This document shows positions 40,665-52,778 of a stretch of 64,000 nt of DNA, one piece after another (position 1 is the stretch's first letter; each line of letters opens with the position of its first letter). This DNA is from Loxodes magnus. Taxonomy: Eukaryota; Ciliophora; Karyorelictea; Loxodida; Loxodidae. Location of the stretch: positions 1 through 64,000 of the forward strand of contig CAMPDV010001067.1 of the NCBI GenBank assembly GCA_946699065.1, in the 5' to 3' direction. The notes under the pieces are model-generated. The model did not search any database. It had not been told where the DNA came from and saw only the letters and a list, made by a program, of their open reading frames with translations. The position numbers were made by a program, and so were the translations under genes.

Positions 40665-41661
40665 TTTATTATTATTATACTTCGTTTTAATTTAAATATT
40701 TGCTTAATAGATTATTTAAAAACAGTTAGAAAATAGCCAAACTTAAAAATTTAATAGATAAGATAAATAAAATTAAATATATTTATTATGTGAATAAAAG
40801 CTTTATTTTCTAATTTTAATTTCATTTTAATTATTAAATATTATAGATGGTTATATGCAAATTTAAATAAATCCATATTTTTCATTCTATAATTTTTATA
40901 ATATTAGCAATATTAAAATTAATGGAAATTGTCTTACTAGACAAAAATTTATTTTTAAACTATATTAAAAAAGAAAAAAAAGTAATTCTTATGTTTAGAT
41001 TTTATAGGTTTTTCTATGAAGAAAATATAAAATTATTATTACAAGAACTAGGTATAATTAAATCTAAATTTGGTAGCAAAATTTACTTTGAAATTTATTT
41101 TCTAAAATAGTTAAATGCTATTTAACTTTTAAATTTTTAAAATAATTAAAAAAATACTAAAATACATATAAAAATTAAACTATATTATTATAAATTAAAT
41201 TAACAAAAAGTTATATTTATTATCGATGAAATTATAATTATTTTTATTTTATATCATAATTTCCTATTTTTTATTTTAACTAAAATCTATTTGAGACAGT
41301 TAGTTAGAATTAATTTATATCTTTTTGTTGAAAAATAATTTTTTTATATTTTAAACTCAAATTTGGTTTTAATTTATTTACTATTTTCTATAAAAATATT
41401 CTTATTTAGTTAAATATTGTAACTTTTCCTTTATGCCTTTTCTTTTAGTTTTAGTTTATTAAAATAATTATTTTATTTATTTTATTTTAAGATAATATAA
41501 TTATTAAGTATTCGGAATTTTTTGTATTATGTATAAAATTAATTTCTATAAAGTTTTAATTTTAATTCTATTTTTAATTTAAATAGTTCAAAATTAATAT
41601 TTTTAGCCAAATTAAAAGATTTATTAAAGTATTTAGATTTTTATTATAATTTAATTTAAAT
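40665..41661. other. 1-kb AT-rich spacer
   Basis: Nothing recognised. A plus-strand frame at 40922-41110 is open for standard stops (62 codons), but it is only K/I/F/L and matches nothing; treated as chance. Confidence 0.45.
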
Positions 41662-42002
41662 AGGGTGGAAGCCCTTTCCTTCGGATGCTGCTTGGAGGCC
41701 CAACAAGACAACAAAAAAATGAGCGTGGACGGAGGATAAATCGACAAAAGAGAAACCCATAATAAGAGAAGGAAGATGTGAAAAACTGGATTACTCTGAA
41801 TGTCAGGAGAAAACTTTCTTCATCATAGGTCGGGGAAATGTACCCGTAATCGCATATTGCATTCTATGCTTTGGAAGGAAAAATTACAGAGTCGTATCGC
41901 AGGAAGAGAAAACAAGATAGAGAGACCAATAAAATATTTTTTCGTCATTGAACAAACTTAATTTAAAGAGCTGTGCACCAACAAGAATGCTACGCGGTCT
42001 AT
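41662..42002 (+). ncRNA. Candidate structured ncRNA (RNase P-like?), strand uncertain
   Basis: A sharply bounded island of about 340 nt, far GC-richer than the surrounding DNA and not protein-like in any frame. It opens with a hairpin GGGT-GGAA-GCCC (41663-41674, GNRA tetraloop), and TTTCCTTC soon after can pair with GAAGGAAA about 200 nt downstream. On the plus strand the beginning (GGAAGCCC) and the end (CACCAACAAGAATGCTAC) loosely resemble conserved regions I and V of eukaryotic RNase P RNA, and AGGAGA lies in a CR-II-like position; the length also fits. Against this, a T6 run at 41937-41942 would terminate Pol III before the end, and the minus strand also has a T7 run. The identity is a guess; that it is a functional RNA is more likely. 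Confidence 0.4.
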
Positions 42003-43093
42003 AATCAAATTTATTTATTTATTTGAAAATGTTCTTTTTAAATGTTTATATATGTTAATTTTCTATATATTAGTTAAAAATATCTTTAAGTGGAATTTGA
42101 AATACTCCTTTTCTTAATAAGCTATAATATTACTCCATATAATTAGGACATAATTAAAAAATATTATTTAAAATTCCAAAAAAATTAGATATATATATAT
42201 TTGGGTATATTATTAAATATGCTTAAACTTAAGAAAATTAAAAAATTTTAATTAAATTTAAGTAATTTTTGTAGTTATTTTTAATATAGTTAAGAGCTAG
42301 TAGACTTAAATTTATAGCTTTATATATATAATTTAAATTTTATAATATATTTATCTTATAAAAATATAATCTAAAATACTAGACTAATAATTTTTAGCTT
42401 TTTTTAGTTTAAATATTTTCTTTATTTTCGTTCAAAAATTTTAATTTATTTCTTGAACTATATTATTAATAATAAATTTTCTGTAGTAATTTTCTAAATA
42501 TTTATGCTAGAAAATTTAAAAAAGAATTATTTAAAATATAATTCATAATTGAAAATTTTATTTATTCTAAAATGTATTATTGAAGAAATTGAGTTTTACT
42601 GACATTTAAGAACTTTACATCTTTGAGGTGCTTTATATTATAAATTTTTTAATTTTGTGTTTTTATTAATTTTAAGTTTAATTTTTTTACAAAAATTTAA
42701 ATTCAAAGAATATGCAACTCAAAAATTATATTTAAAATTACTATTGATAAATAAAAAAATTTCAAAGACAGATAATAAATATTATTCATTTAAAATTTAA
42801 TAAACTTAAAAAATGTTAAAAAGTTAATTTTTTTTCTTTAATAATTTAAATAAAATTTTTATTAATCTTAATGTTAGGTATTTAATGAATAATATTAAAA
42901 GGCATATAGTTACTTCAGGAAAGTTTATTTAATAAAATTGATTAATATTTTTAGATTAAAATGTTTCTTAAATTAAAAAAAATTTAATTATTTCTTTAGT
43001 AAATTTTTTTTTGTTTCTTTAAGAAAAATAAAATAAAATAAATTTTTTAAGTTATAAATCATTAATCATTAAAATAACTGTTCGATTTTCGGC
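42003..43093. other. 1.1-kb AT-rich spacer
   Basis: Homopolymer-rich A/T sequence; nothing recognised. Confidence 0.5.
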
Positions 43094-43604
43094 TCAATCG
43101 AAGCTTTAAATGTATTATATCTCCTTTCCTACATGTTCTTTCCTTGTATTGCATTTTTTCCTTTACTTCTCTCTTTTATTTAATCTGAGTTGAGAATTTA
43201 TTTTTTCTTCCAGATTTTCCCATTTCTCGATGGGAAGAATTACATCGCTCGTTACTTCAGTTGCTATTAGTTAACATTTCTCCAGATATTAATTCTTATT
43301 TTTTTCTATTGGAACATTTCCGTCATAAATTTCAAGTGCTGTTTCAAATGTAGCATCTTTTTCTTGCTCTAGAAAATGTATTTTCTTGTTTCTCTATTTC
43401 CATTGGAGTTCCTTAAGAAGGCTTTATAAGTTTTCTTCTATTAGTTTGAGTCTTAAATCTACTTTTACTCAGTTTTCCTCGTCTTTAAGTTATAAATAGA
43501 ATTATTTTTTATAAGAGTTAGATAATTATATCATTTATATTCTTTTTAGCTAAATTTATATTTTTCACTTTAAAATGTTAATTGATCATTTCAAGATTTG
43601 ACAT
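43094..43604 (-). CDS. Small charged helical protein, one 19-nt intron; member of a duplicated pair
   Basis: Minus strand, ATG (43602-43604) to TGA (43094-43096), 163 aa after removing a 19-nt intron at 43550-43568 (GTGAAAAA...TTTAG). One frame is clearly superior: NWVKVDLRLKLIEENLQSLL, then FETALEIYDGNVPIEKNKNQ and EVTSDVILPIEKWENLEEKI. It is helical and charged, with Trp as both TGA and TGG. About 400 bp of it recur in inverted orientation at 51285-51690, where the same reading frame is broken by several indels, so this is the copy with an intact frame. It lacks the longer N-terminal part seen in that relative, so it may be a 5'-truncated duplicate. No family recognised. Confidence 0.6.
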
Positions 43605-44671
43605 TTTGAATTATTTAGTTAAATTTATTTGAATATAAATTAATTGGAAGTTATTATATTTGCACTGCTTTTCCATAAAATAACTTTACTTAATATAAGA
43701 AAATAAATTTTTTTATTTTTATTTAAGATTTATAATTTGCATAAATTTGGTATTAATCCAAAAGGAAAAATATTTATTTCGTTTAATCATCTCAATATAT
43801 TTATTTTTTTCAGATTTGCTTCCTAATAATTATAGATAATCTTATTCAACCTTATTGATTAAAATACATCTTATCTTTATGAAATTTTAATTTATTTATT
43901 GTTGTGACTTTTTATTTAAATCACTTTAATTATTTTTCGGACTTGCTTTTTTTCTTTAAAACTAATCTTTTCCAGAAATCTTTTAAATACTCTTTTTATA
44001 AAAAAATTTAGCCAAAGATAGAATCTTACAATTTTTGTTATTTGCATTATTAATAAAATTTTTATTATTTTCTAGATTAAATTTTCAGATTTTATTTAAT
44101 TTAATACTGCAATAATATCAAAATAATCAGATTATTTCTGTCTAAGTGCTATTTAATAGCATTTTAATTTTTTAAATATTGAAGATTCTAAAATTAAAAC
44201 TAAATTGGATAGAAATTATATTATATTCTTATTTTAAAAGGCAATATAAGTTTTTTTCATATCTGCTTTACTTTTAAAGTTTTGAATTTATTAAATTAAA
44301 ATTAAAAAATTAACTACTATTGTAAGTAAAACAATGAAATTTAAAGTATTTTAAAAGTTGGATTAAAATTGTTCTTCCTTACTTGAAAATCTTTAAATAA
44401 AAGCTAAATAAGCAGAATGAAAGTTTTTTATCCAATAGAAAAAAGTTATAACTTATTTAAATAAGGCTAAATTAAACTAGGATATAAAAGATATTATATC
44501 AGGACTTTAGCATATTAGAATTGGAAATAATAGAATTAAGCTACTCAGTTCATTTGACTAGCATTGATAAAAAGCTCAATAAATAAGTTTTAAAAGTATT
44601 AGATTTTATTATATAATTTAATTTGGAAACCATACTTATCATGAGGTGAAGAGGAAAGGAACAACTTCATC

Positions 44672-44878
44672 AGAGGCTAGGGAAAAGAAGTATCCATAAT
44701 CAACTGTCATCTTCCTCTATTTTATTTAAACTTTGGACATATGCTTTATTGGGTATTTAAAATGGCTCTACTTCTTTCTATAACTTGAATCAGATGTTAT
44801 TTCTTTTAAGGTATCCTTCATAAGACTATGGAGAAATAGGGTATCCATAATAGATTTTTATCTCCCTCTGTTTGATTT
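44672..44878. repeat. Imperfect direct repeat, about 55 nt, 150 bp apart
   Basis: Units at 44672-44727 and 44822-44878 share a purine-rich lead, the exact word GTATCCATAAT (44690-44700 and 44841-44851), and then a C/T-rich stretch (ATCTTCCTCT versus ATCTCCCTCT). Function unknown; a small local duplication is likely. Confidence 0.5.
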
Positions 44879-47204
44879 TACTCCTCGATACAACCTGTAA
44901 TTGACCTGAAAATCTCAAGTAGTATTTATTTTTATCAGTATTGAACAGTAAAATAGTTGTACATTATCACACTTTCTAATATCATTTTTTTATTTATATT
45001 TAGGTGTTTTAAATAACTAAATAAAAGCTAGAAGAAAGTATAGCCAATTTAGATTAATTATTAGAATTTTATATTAAAGAGAATAAAAAGAAACCTTGAA
45101 ATATTAGGTAATCTGTTCTACATCTATTAATTCTTTATTTTAATCAAAATTACAAAACTGAAGCTGTTTCCATGAATTTCTTGGATTAACTAGAGAAGAA
45201 TGAAGAATAATTTAAATTATGATTTGTATAGATTTTAGTATTATAATAAATCTAATATCATTGATAAATAAGATGAAAAGACTAGAGTCATCAAACTTTA
45301 GAGTTTAGTAAACTTTATAAAGGAAGTCTTGCAATTAATCCTTTATAGTGACCTTCTTGAGAGTAAATGATAAAATCACAATTATAAAAGAAATTGAAAT
45401 GATGTATTATTTTATAATTAGTTTTAAAATAAAAAATATTCAAACTTAATTTACCTTATTTTGTATTATAAAGTCAAAAAGTTATAAATCTAATCAATTA
45501 AAAAAAATTTAAATATAAATTTAAAGAACTTTATATCATATTGATAAGTATAATGATAAAAAAGTAATGAAAATTTAAAGAAATTTTTTAAATGCTAAAA
45601 TGAGTAATTTTAGAATAGTAAAAATTATCAAATATTCAAATTTATTAAACTAATATTTTTGCAGTCGTCTTTAAAATAACTCTTAAAAAATTTTCTTTCG
45701 CTTATACTGTTTAAAAGAATTTTTAAGGGATAATTAAGCAGAATTACAATCTAAAAAGATTAGTGATAATTAAGAAATTTATTTTTGAGAGAAAAAGACA
45801 AAATATAATAAATTTATTTGGGAAAAATATTTTATTTTTGTATTAGGTAAGTAATTTAGAAAAAAGAGTAAAGAGATGATTACTTAATTACATTGAAGCT
45901 TATTAAATAAAATTTACATTTTTTTAAAAGAAAATAAATTACAACCAACGTAAAAATCTTAGAAGATAATTAATACATATTTTCTACTTTTTAAGAGATA
46001 GAGAACTCATAGTAGCATCAATTTAAGCGAAAAAGAGAAGATTGAAGTTCTTATAAGATAATTAAAAAATTATAGAACAATGAATTACTCTATTTACTCC
46101 CAAAATATTTAAAAGAATTTTTTTTTTCTTAGTGAGATATAATCATTCCAAGTAATTAAAGATTTTTTGCGAGGAAATTAGTATTATTGTAAAATATAAT
46201 CTTATAATTATTAAATTAAATTCGAAAGATTTTGCAAAATTAAAATCGAAAGTACTACAATGTAGATGAAGTAATTATTTCAAAAATAAGTTAGGGTTAA
46301 TCTTTATGTTTGATGGGTAAGTTTGATTTTTAAAAACCAAATAAATACTTTAAATTAAGCGGAATATTGTAATTTGCTGTATATATCTAATTAATAAATA
46401 AATATTCCGTCTTTATACATTAAATTTCTTGAGATCAACTAAATCTTGTCCATCAACAGCTTATTCTGCTATATCATTTGATTCATTCTTTATAGATAAA
46501 ATACATTCCGTAGAAAGGCTGATTTTGCTTTTGTGTATATTTAATAAAAGAATAGGATTGAAAGAGATAAGCGAAAATTTAATTTAATCTAACTTAATTA
46601 GATAAATTTCTTGCTTAGGTAATTACAAGTAAAATAAATACATTATATCTTCCCTTCTTATATAGAACTTAAGAAAATAACTAGCATTTTATGCTTTAAA
46701 ATATTTGAATTTCATGGTTTAAACATATTTCCTTAAAAAGTTTCATCATATTTTATTTTTTCATAGAGTCTTTATCCTTAAAATTAAATATACTGAAGAA
46801 AAAAAGAAAGCATTTTGCTAAAAAAGGAAATAGATGGTAGATTAAAATAAATCTGAACACATATTAGTGATATTTTAAAATAATTAGTAATAAAAAATAA
46901 ATCTAAGAGAAACTTAGCTTCTATTAAATATTTAATAGTTCTCTACACTAAAATATATGAAATAAAACCTCTTTCGATTAAAAAATTAAATTTAAGCTAA
47001 GCAAAAACGTTATCGCATTAAAGCATTTTGTCCTTTTTCAGTTCCTTAAAAGAATATTTCTCTTGTAAATTTAAATTAATTATTTAAATTAAATTCTTTA
47101 GTTATAAAAAGAAAATCTTATAACTAATCTTTCTTTAAAATTGGAAAAACCAATAACAAAGCAAAATTATCATTAAACAATTACTTGGTATTTTATGAAA
47201 AACA

Positions 47205-47228
47205 GAAAGAAAGAAAGATAGAAAGAAA
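47205..47228 (+). repeat. GAAA microsatellite
   Basis: Tandem GAAA units with one GATA interruption. Confidence 0.7.
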
Positions 47229-47323
47229 CTTAAGAATATAATAGATTTAAAGAAAAAAGAGACTACAACTACAGGTTCCATTTAATTAAAGGTTATGAAA
47301 ATAAATTAAAAAAGTAAATAATC

Positions 47324-47347
47324 AAAACTAAACTAAACTAAACTAAA
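47324..47347 (+). repeat. AACTA pentanucleotide tandem upstream of a start codon
   Basis: About four and a half copies of AAACT/AACTA end 5 bases before the ATG of the membrane-protein gene at 47352, so they lie in its 5' leader or promoter. The homologous gene at 58180 lacks them. Confidence 0.65.
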
Positions 47348-47351
47348 TAAA

Positions 47352-49754
47352 ATGTAGGCTTTTATTAAGTCCATTGATATTTATCCAACTATTATTTATT
47401 TGTCGTATAAAGGATCTAGAGGATTTCATACATTCATTGGAGCTATTTTATCCTTTTGCACATATATACTCTTTTTGCTTGCATTTTTAAACATGGGGTG
47501 AGATATGATATTTAGGACTAATCCGAGTATAATTACTTAAAATTTAAAATAAGATAATCACCTTTAATAGTATGTGGGAATAAATAATTTTACCTTTGCT
47601 ATTGTTTTCTCGAATTTTACCAATAACATTTAAATTCCTCCTTCTTATTTTACTTTAGAAGCTGGATACACAATTATGAATTCTTAAGGTATTATTAACG
47701 AATAAATTTAAACAATCCCATGCAACGAAAGCTTTTTTAAAGGTTTTGAAGACTAATTCAATAGCCCTTTTCCAGAATATTATCTCTCAAAATGTTTAGA
47801 TCTTAAGACCTTTGAATTGAGAGGTTTTTTATCAGAAACATAAATGAAAAATATGTGAATATAAGTTAAAATGTGCTAAAATTCATCAGAGTCAAATATA
47901 AAATGTGCGCCTCTTGAGTAGATAGAGAAATTGATATCAAACTAGCTTTATATAAACATATACTACACGGATAAAATGTTTGATGTTTCTAATTACGAAA
48001 CTCCTATCAAGAGCAAACTCAATGCTTACTATTGAATACTTGATTTATATTAGTAAAAATATCCTGATATTTTTTTCAAACCTATCGAAATAGTGATAGA
48101 CGATGGATTCTTGATGGAGAATAAAAAAATAGTGAAAGATGTTATTATCGAGAAATAATAAGTAGAAACTATTACGAACTCAAAGCTTCAGAGCCCTCTT
48201 ATTTTTATGCTTAACATTTACTCCGCTGATTCCATTCTATAGTATAAAATACGCTATAAAAAATTCCAGGACGTTGTTTCACAAATAGGAGGTGTTCTTA
48301 ACATTATAATAATTGTATGTCATATTCTAGTTAGAGTATACTCAAAATATGCTTTTACATATAATTTTATAAATGATATTTTTGATTCTGAGGAACTGGA
48401 AGAAAATTAAGGTTAGCAAATAAAAATAAAAGCTATTCTGTAAAAAAATAGTTAAAAGCAGCAAGATGGAAATACTAGTATCTAACTATAAGCTTAATGC
48501 GAAAATAAAGAAATCTAAGATTCTATTTAAACGAATATAGAATGAAAAAAAAAACGTAAAAAATAAACTAGGATTAAAACAGTTTCTATTACTCCTTAAT
48601 CTGAAGAACAGTAAAATAAAAATTTAACTGGGGATATAAATAAAATTGAAAAAAAAGAAATTGGAATACGAGAGATTATAAATAACTATTTGAAAAATAA
48701 GTTAGTTAAGTCTAATGAGTTTGCAACTTAAAATGTGTCAATAGACAATTAATATTAATTAGATTTTTAAAAAGATTAAATTAGATAATAATCATAAAAC
48801 GAATTAATTTCACAAAACTTAGATAAAACCAATGAGATAGATAATTCTTGTTTTACTTGCTAAAGCTCTCATTCGTAAAAAGAAAAAGACAATCTTCTAA
48901 ACACATGACGACAAAATAACCCTAGCATAAAAGAAGAAAATAACTAAAAACTTGACGTTACAGTGACTAATGATATTTCCGAAAGTAAGAAAGTAATATC
49001 AAAATCTAAAAATCTTATAAATCTTCATATGACAAACGAACAAAAGAACAGATATTTGTAAAATTAATTATAGTAGGAAGATCATTTCAAAATTAACTTT
49101 TTCAAGTTTTATTTTTATAAATTTCTTAGTATCTTTAGAAACAAATCTAATTAACCCTAGTTTAAAAGTATTAAATAGTAGAAATTCGAACGTTTGTAAT
49201 AAGCTGACGAAACAATTCAAGATTATTTGTAAGCTGATTTTTTAGTTAAAAAATTGATTGAACTTGAGAAGCTTAAAACAATAATTTTTAATGAAAACTA
49301 ATTGACAGTTTTTAATTATATTTCAAAGCCTAAAATTAAACTAAATGAAATTGAATAATAAGATCAATTACAATTTGCTTTGGCTCCTTCTTTGAAATTT
49401 AATAAGAAAACTTAGTTAGAAAATATTTCTTCACATAAAGAACTAGACAAGGTGATTTAATTTTGTAGCAAAGTTCTTAATAATGAAAAAGAGGATCCGA
49501 CAGATTTGAAATTATTTAATTTGATAGATAAAAATTTTTTAAAGTGTGTGGAAGTAGAATGGAAAGATCAAAATAGTCAAGATGAGTAACAATAAAATTT
49601 AACTTAAAATTATATTGAAAATAAATAATTAAACAAATAACTTTTTAATATCCATTAATTTAAAATTTGTTAAGCAATTAATTATAAATAAATCTTTCAG
49701 ATGATTAAACTTAAATAAAGACAAGGATTTAAAATTTATTTTTAAGATAACTGA
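47352..49754 (+). CDS. Two-TM membrane protein of a ciliate-type multigene family, copy 1
   Basis: An 800-codon frame from ATG 47352 to TGA 49752-49754; coding likeness fades after about codon 750, so the annotated end may include read-through of spacer. Layout: cytosolic N-terminus with SIDIYPTIIYLSYKGSRGFH; TM1 about 27-48; a roughly 260-residue ectodomain with four cysteines shared with the other copies (IPCNESF, LSKCLDL, VKMCQN, IKCAPLE) and shared TGA tryptophans; TM2 about 312-332 after SQIGG; a Q/N/K-rich cytosolic linker of about 300 residues; and a conserved helical C-terminal domain (IQDYLQADFLVKKLIELEKL, then FNYISKPKI). The topology of two TM segments around a Cys-rich loop with a GG motif at TM2 recalls channel subunits of the DEG/ENaC type, but no diagnostic motif is seen. 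Function unknown; surface or endomembrane location inferred. Confidence 0.85.
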
Positions 49755-50656
49755 TATTAATTTTATCAGTAACTGTAGTAATTGCTATTTTTTATGGGAA
49801 TTCAAATAAATTAAAATTATTTTAATTTCTAAGGTTTAAGCTATTATCTTATTATATTTCTCAGAAACCATTAAAAATTTTTTTTTTAATTTATCTAGAT
49901 ATTTTATAATAATGTTAGAAAATTCTCATTTTATAACTCTATAAAATTTTAATTAGTTTCAAAATTAAAAATAAGAGTAAGCTGCTATATCTTTTAATAA
50001 AACTCAATCTCATAAGTTATTTTTTTAATAAAATTTGGTTGAATTAAAATGATTTTTAGGTTTATTATTTAAAAAATAAAATAAAAGACAAAAGTTTAAG
50101 TATTGCTGATAATTTTAAATCAATTGAAAAGATAAAATTTTAGACTAAATTTCGAATGTTTATATATTATAAACTAAGCAAAATTAAGTGATGATTTGAT
50201 TCTGTTAAATTTAAATATGCTAGATTTAAATTAAAGAAAGTAACTAGACAAGAAGATTTTGAGAGAAAAAGAAAGCAAATGATTTAAAAAAAGAGATATA
50301 ACTCTAAAATAATCATTTAATAAAATATATATAATTATAGAATTTAAATCTTCGTTAATTTTATTTTATTGATTAAATAAAACATTATGAATAACAGAGT
50401 AGAATATAAGGGTTTACGAAAAATTATTTTCAATACACTTTACTTAAAAAAACAAATAAAATATGAATAAAATAAAGGAAGTTCCAATAAAATAGTTATT
50501 TATATTAGATTTAATACAATTAATATTTAAAATTTCTAAAAAGAAAAAAGCCTAATAAAGTTCTTTAACTTATTTAATTTTAGTTATAATAAAATACTTA
50601 AAAAGATTTAAAGTTTTTTAAGGATGTAATAATATTTTATAGAAATAATATATAAA
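49755..50656. other. 0.9-kb AT-rich spacer
   Basis: Nothing recognised. Confidence 0.5.
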
Positions 50657-51700
50657 ATGGTTGGCTTCAAGAAGGGTTTTTTACCACCTCCTAAGATTAG
50701 GAGAGAAAACCTGAAGCACATATTCTCACCACGTCTTCTTCTGCTTAACACTCTTCTTAATAAAAATAACCAGAACTATCTAATAGATTAGAAGAACTTA
50801 CAAAAAATACTAACTCCTACAAATTAAAATAAAGCGGATCTCTTCTATTAAAGGAAAAGTAAGAACTGAGATAAAAATTCAGAACAAAAAAGTTAAAACA
50901 GTTCTCAACACCTCCATTAAAAACTGAAAAAGATTCCACTCAACTGAATCGCTGAAAATAATAATGAAAAAATAAAAGATAAACGAAGAAGGTAAAGTAC
51001 AATAATTCAATATAGATCCTATTACCTTTTATTTAGACAATATTGAAATAGAACAAATGGACTCTGAGCAGATGAAACAGCTGATTTATCAACTTATTAA
51101 AAGCATAAAAAACTCGAAGAGAAATTAAATTCACAGAAGGAAGAGATATTTGAATAAGTCAGGATTTGATAAATCATAAAGATGATGATGATGTTCATAT
51201 GGTAGACTGAAGAGCTAAAGCCTGATTTTATGAGTAATTCGCAATTTTAGAAAATGATATTTTAATAATACAAGAGCAAGACGATAAAAAATGAGTAAAA
51301 GTAGATTTGAACTCCAATTAATATAAGAAAACCTGTAGTAGCCTTCAAAAGGAACTCCAATGAAAATAGAGAAACAAGAAAAGACATTTCTTATAGCAAG
51401 AAAAAGATGCTATATTTGAAACAACACTTGAAATTTATGACGGAAATGTCTTAATAGAAAAAATGAAAATTAATATCTGGAAAAATATTAATTAATAGCA
51501 ACTGAAGTAACGAGCGACGTAATTCTTCCCATCGGGAAATGATAAAATCTGGAAGAAAAAATAAATTCTCAACTCAGATTATTCAAAAGAGAGAAGTCAA
51601 GGAAAAAGTGTAATACAAGGACAGAACACACAGGAAAAAAGATTTAATAAATTTAAAACTTCAATTAAGCCGGAAGGTGTTCAGTTATTTTAATGAAATT
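50657..51700 (+). pseudogene. Frame-broken coiled-coil gene, partner of the 43.1-kb gene
   Basis: Good coding character is spread over several frames. The opening ATG (50657) gives MVGFKKG. After a T6 run another frame gives ERKPEAHILTTSSS and PELSNRLEELTKNTNSYKL. Then NIDPITFYLDNIEIEQMDSE, after an A6 run KKLEEKLNSQKEEIFEQVR, then DDDDVHMVDWRAKAWFYEQF. Finally the segment homologous to the minus-strand gene at 43094 (WVKVDL, KELQWKQRNKK, LEIYDGNV) carries at least three more indels compared with that copy. No set of GT-AG introns explains all the shifts. It is either a decayed gene or a real gene with homopolymer errors. No family recognised. Confidence 0.55.
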
Positions 51701-51849
51701 ATTTAATATTATTTAATAGAAGAATTTTGTGGTTAAATGAAGCAAATCAAAATTTAATATAAAAAATCTAAAATAATTACAATATAATATTCTTGAGTTT
51801 ATTGAAAATATAAAGAAGGATCAATATATTTAATATAAAAAAACATTGA

Positions 51850-52778
51850 TCAGAAGATTTTAAAAAAAGATTAAATTAAAAGAAAAGCACTTCTAGAGAA
51901 ATTATCAATAAATAAGGATAAAAAAACGTTATATTTTATTTATAATAATAATATAATATACTTAAAGTTCAAAAGTGTTTATCTTTGACAGGATTTGCAA
52001 CCTGCTTTTGATGACCACTCTTTTTTATGTGGTTGGGTTCCACAAGCTTTTTGTATTGGAATTTAACCTAAAAGTTCATGCACAGAATCTTTTGACTGAA
52101 AAAATTTTCTTTTATAAATTCCATTTTTAGTATAAATAGTCTTGTGATCTCTTTTCATGTTTTTTATTCATTATTTCTTTTGAACATTTAAAAGTTTCGA
52201 CATTTTCTTAACAAGTGATTTTGAGACTAACAAAATAAGCATTTTTTTCTTTAGGTTTTCGTTTAAGTTTATTAAATTCAAAAATTTTTCAATTTAATCA
52301 ATTCTTGCTTTTATTTAAATTGTTTCAATTCTATTTCCTTCTTCAACTTGTTGTACTGCAGATTGAGAGATTATTTAGTTTTCTTATACAATTTCGACCT
52401 GCATTGCTACACTTGATGATGGAGGTTATTAAGATTAAGATCAAATTTATTATCTAATAATTTGCTTGTTATTTACCAATATAGTCTTGAGTTAATCTAT
52501 TTCATTTTTTAGTTGATCATAGTTGGTTAAAATTTCTCTAAGTTAAATCGAAAGGTTATAAATTGTTTCCTCTTGTTTCTTGATAACTGATTTAAGTTAC
52601 TCTATTTGTTCTGCGTCAATTCTGTAAGTTTCAGGACCAACCATGCGCTTACCTTAATAAGGAGATGAGGAGTTTGAGTTCTCAGTGGCCTGCTCTTTTT
52701 ATTTTTAAATAAGAAGAGCTTTTTTTTCGCCTTCTTTTTGTCACCTTTACTAAGATGTTGCCCGATATGAAATTCCAT
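51850..52778 (-). CDS. Coiled-coil protein with C-terminal Cys motif, one frame break in an A8 run
   Basis: Minus strand. ATG (52776-52778) opens MEFHIGQHLSKGDKKKAKKK. At the A8 run (complement of 52720-52727) the frame must move by one base, after which a single good frame continues: SSSPYQGKRMVGPETYRI, a coiled coil LKSVIKKQEETIYNLSIQL, a P/S-rich linker, a second helical block, and a C-terminal segment HELLGQIPIQKACGTQPHKK ending in a C-x2-C pair (GCKSCQ). One missing A in the homopolymer would repair it; that is the simplest reading. Clear coding ends near 51985, while the first in-frame TGA is at 51850-51852. Function unknown. The gene lies tail-to-tail with the broken gene at 50657. Confidence 0.55.

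Larger units (their letters stand above)
43605..47351. other. 3.7-kb AT-rich spacer with minor repeats
   Basis: No gene recognised. It holds an imperfect direct repeat (44672-44727 and 44822-44878), a GAAA microsatellite (47205-47228) and an AACTA tandem (47324-47347) directly before the next ATG; each is listed separately. Confidence 0.5.

Noticed and set aside
40922..41110. 62-codon plus-strand ORF
   Set aside because: Low-complexity K/I/F/L sequence in spacer with no support.
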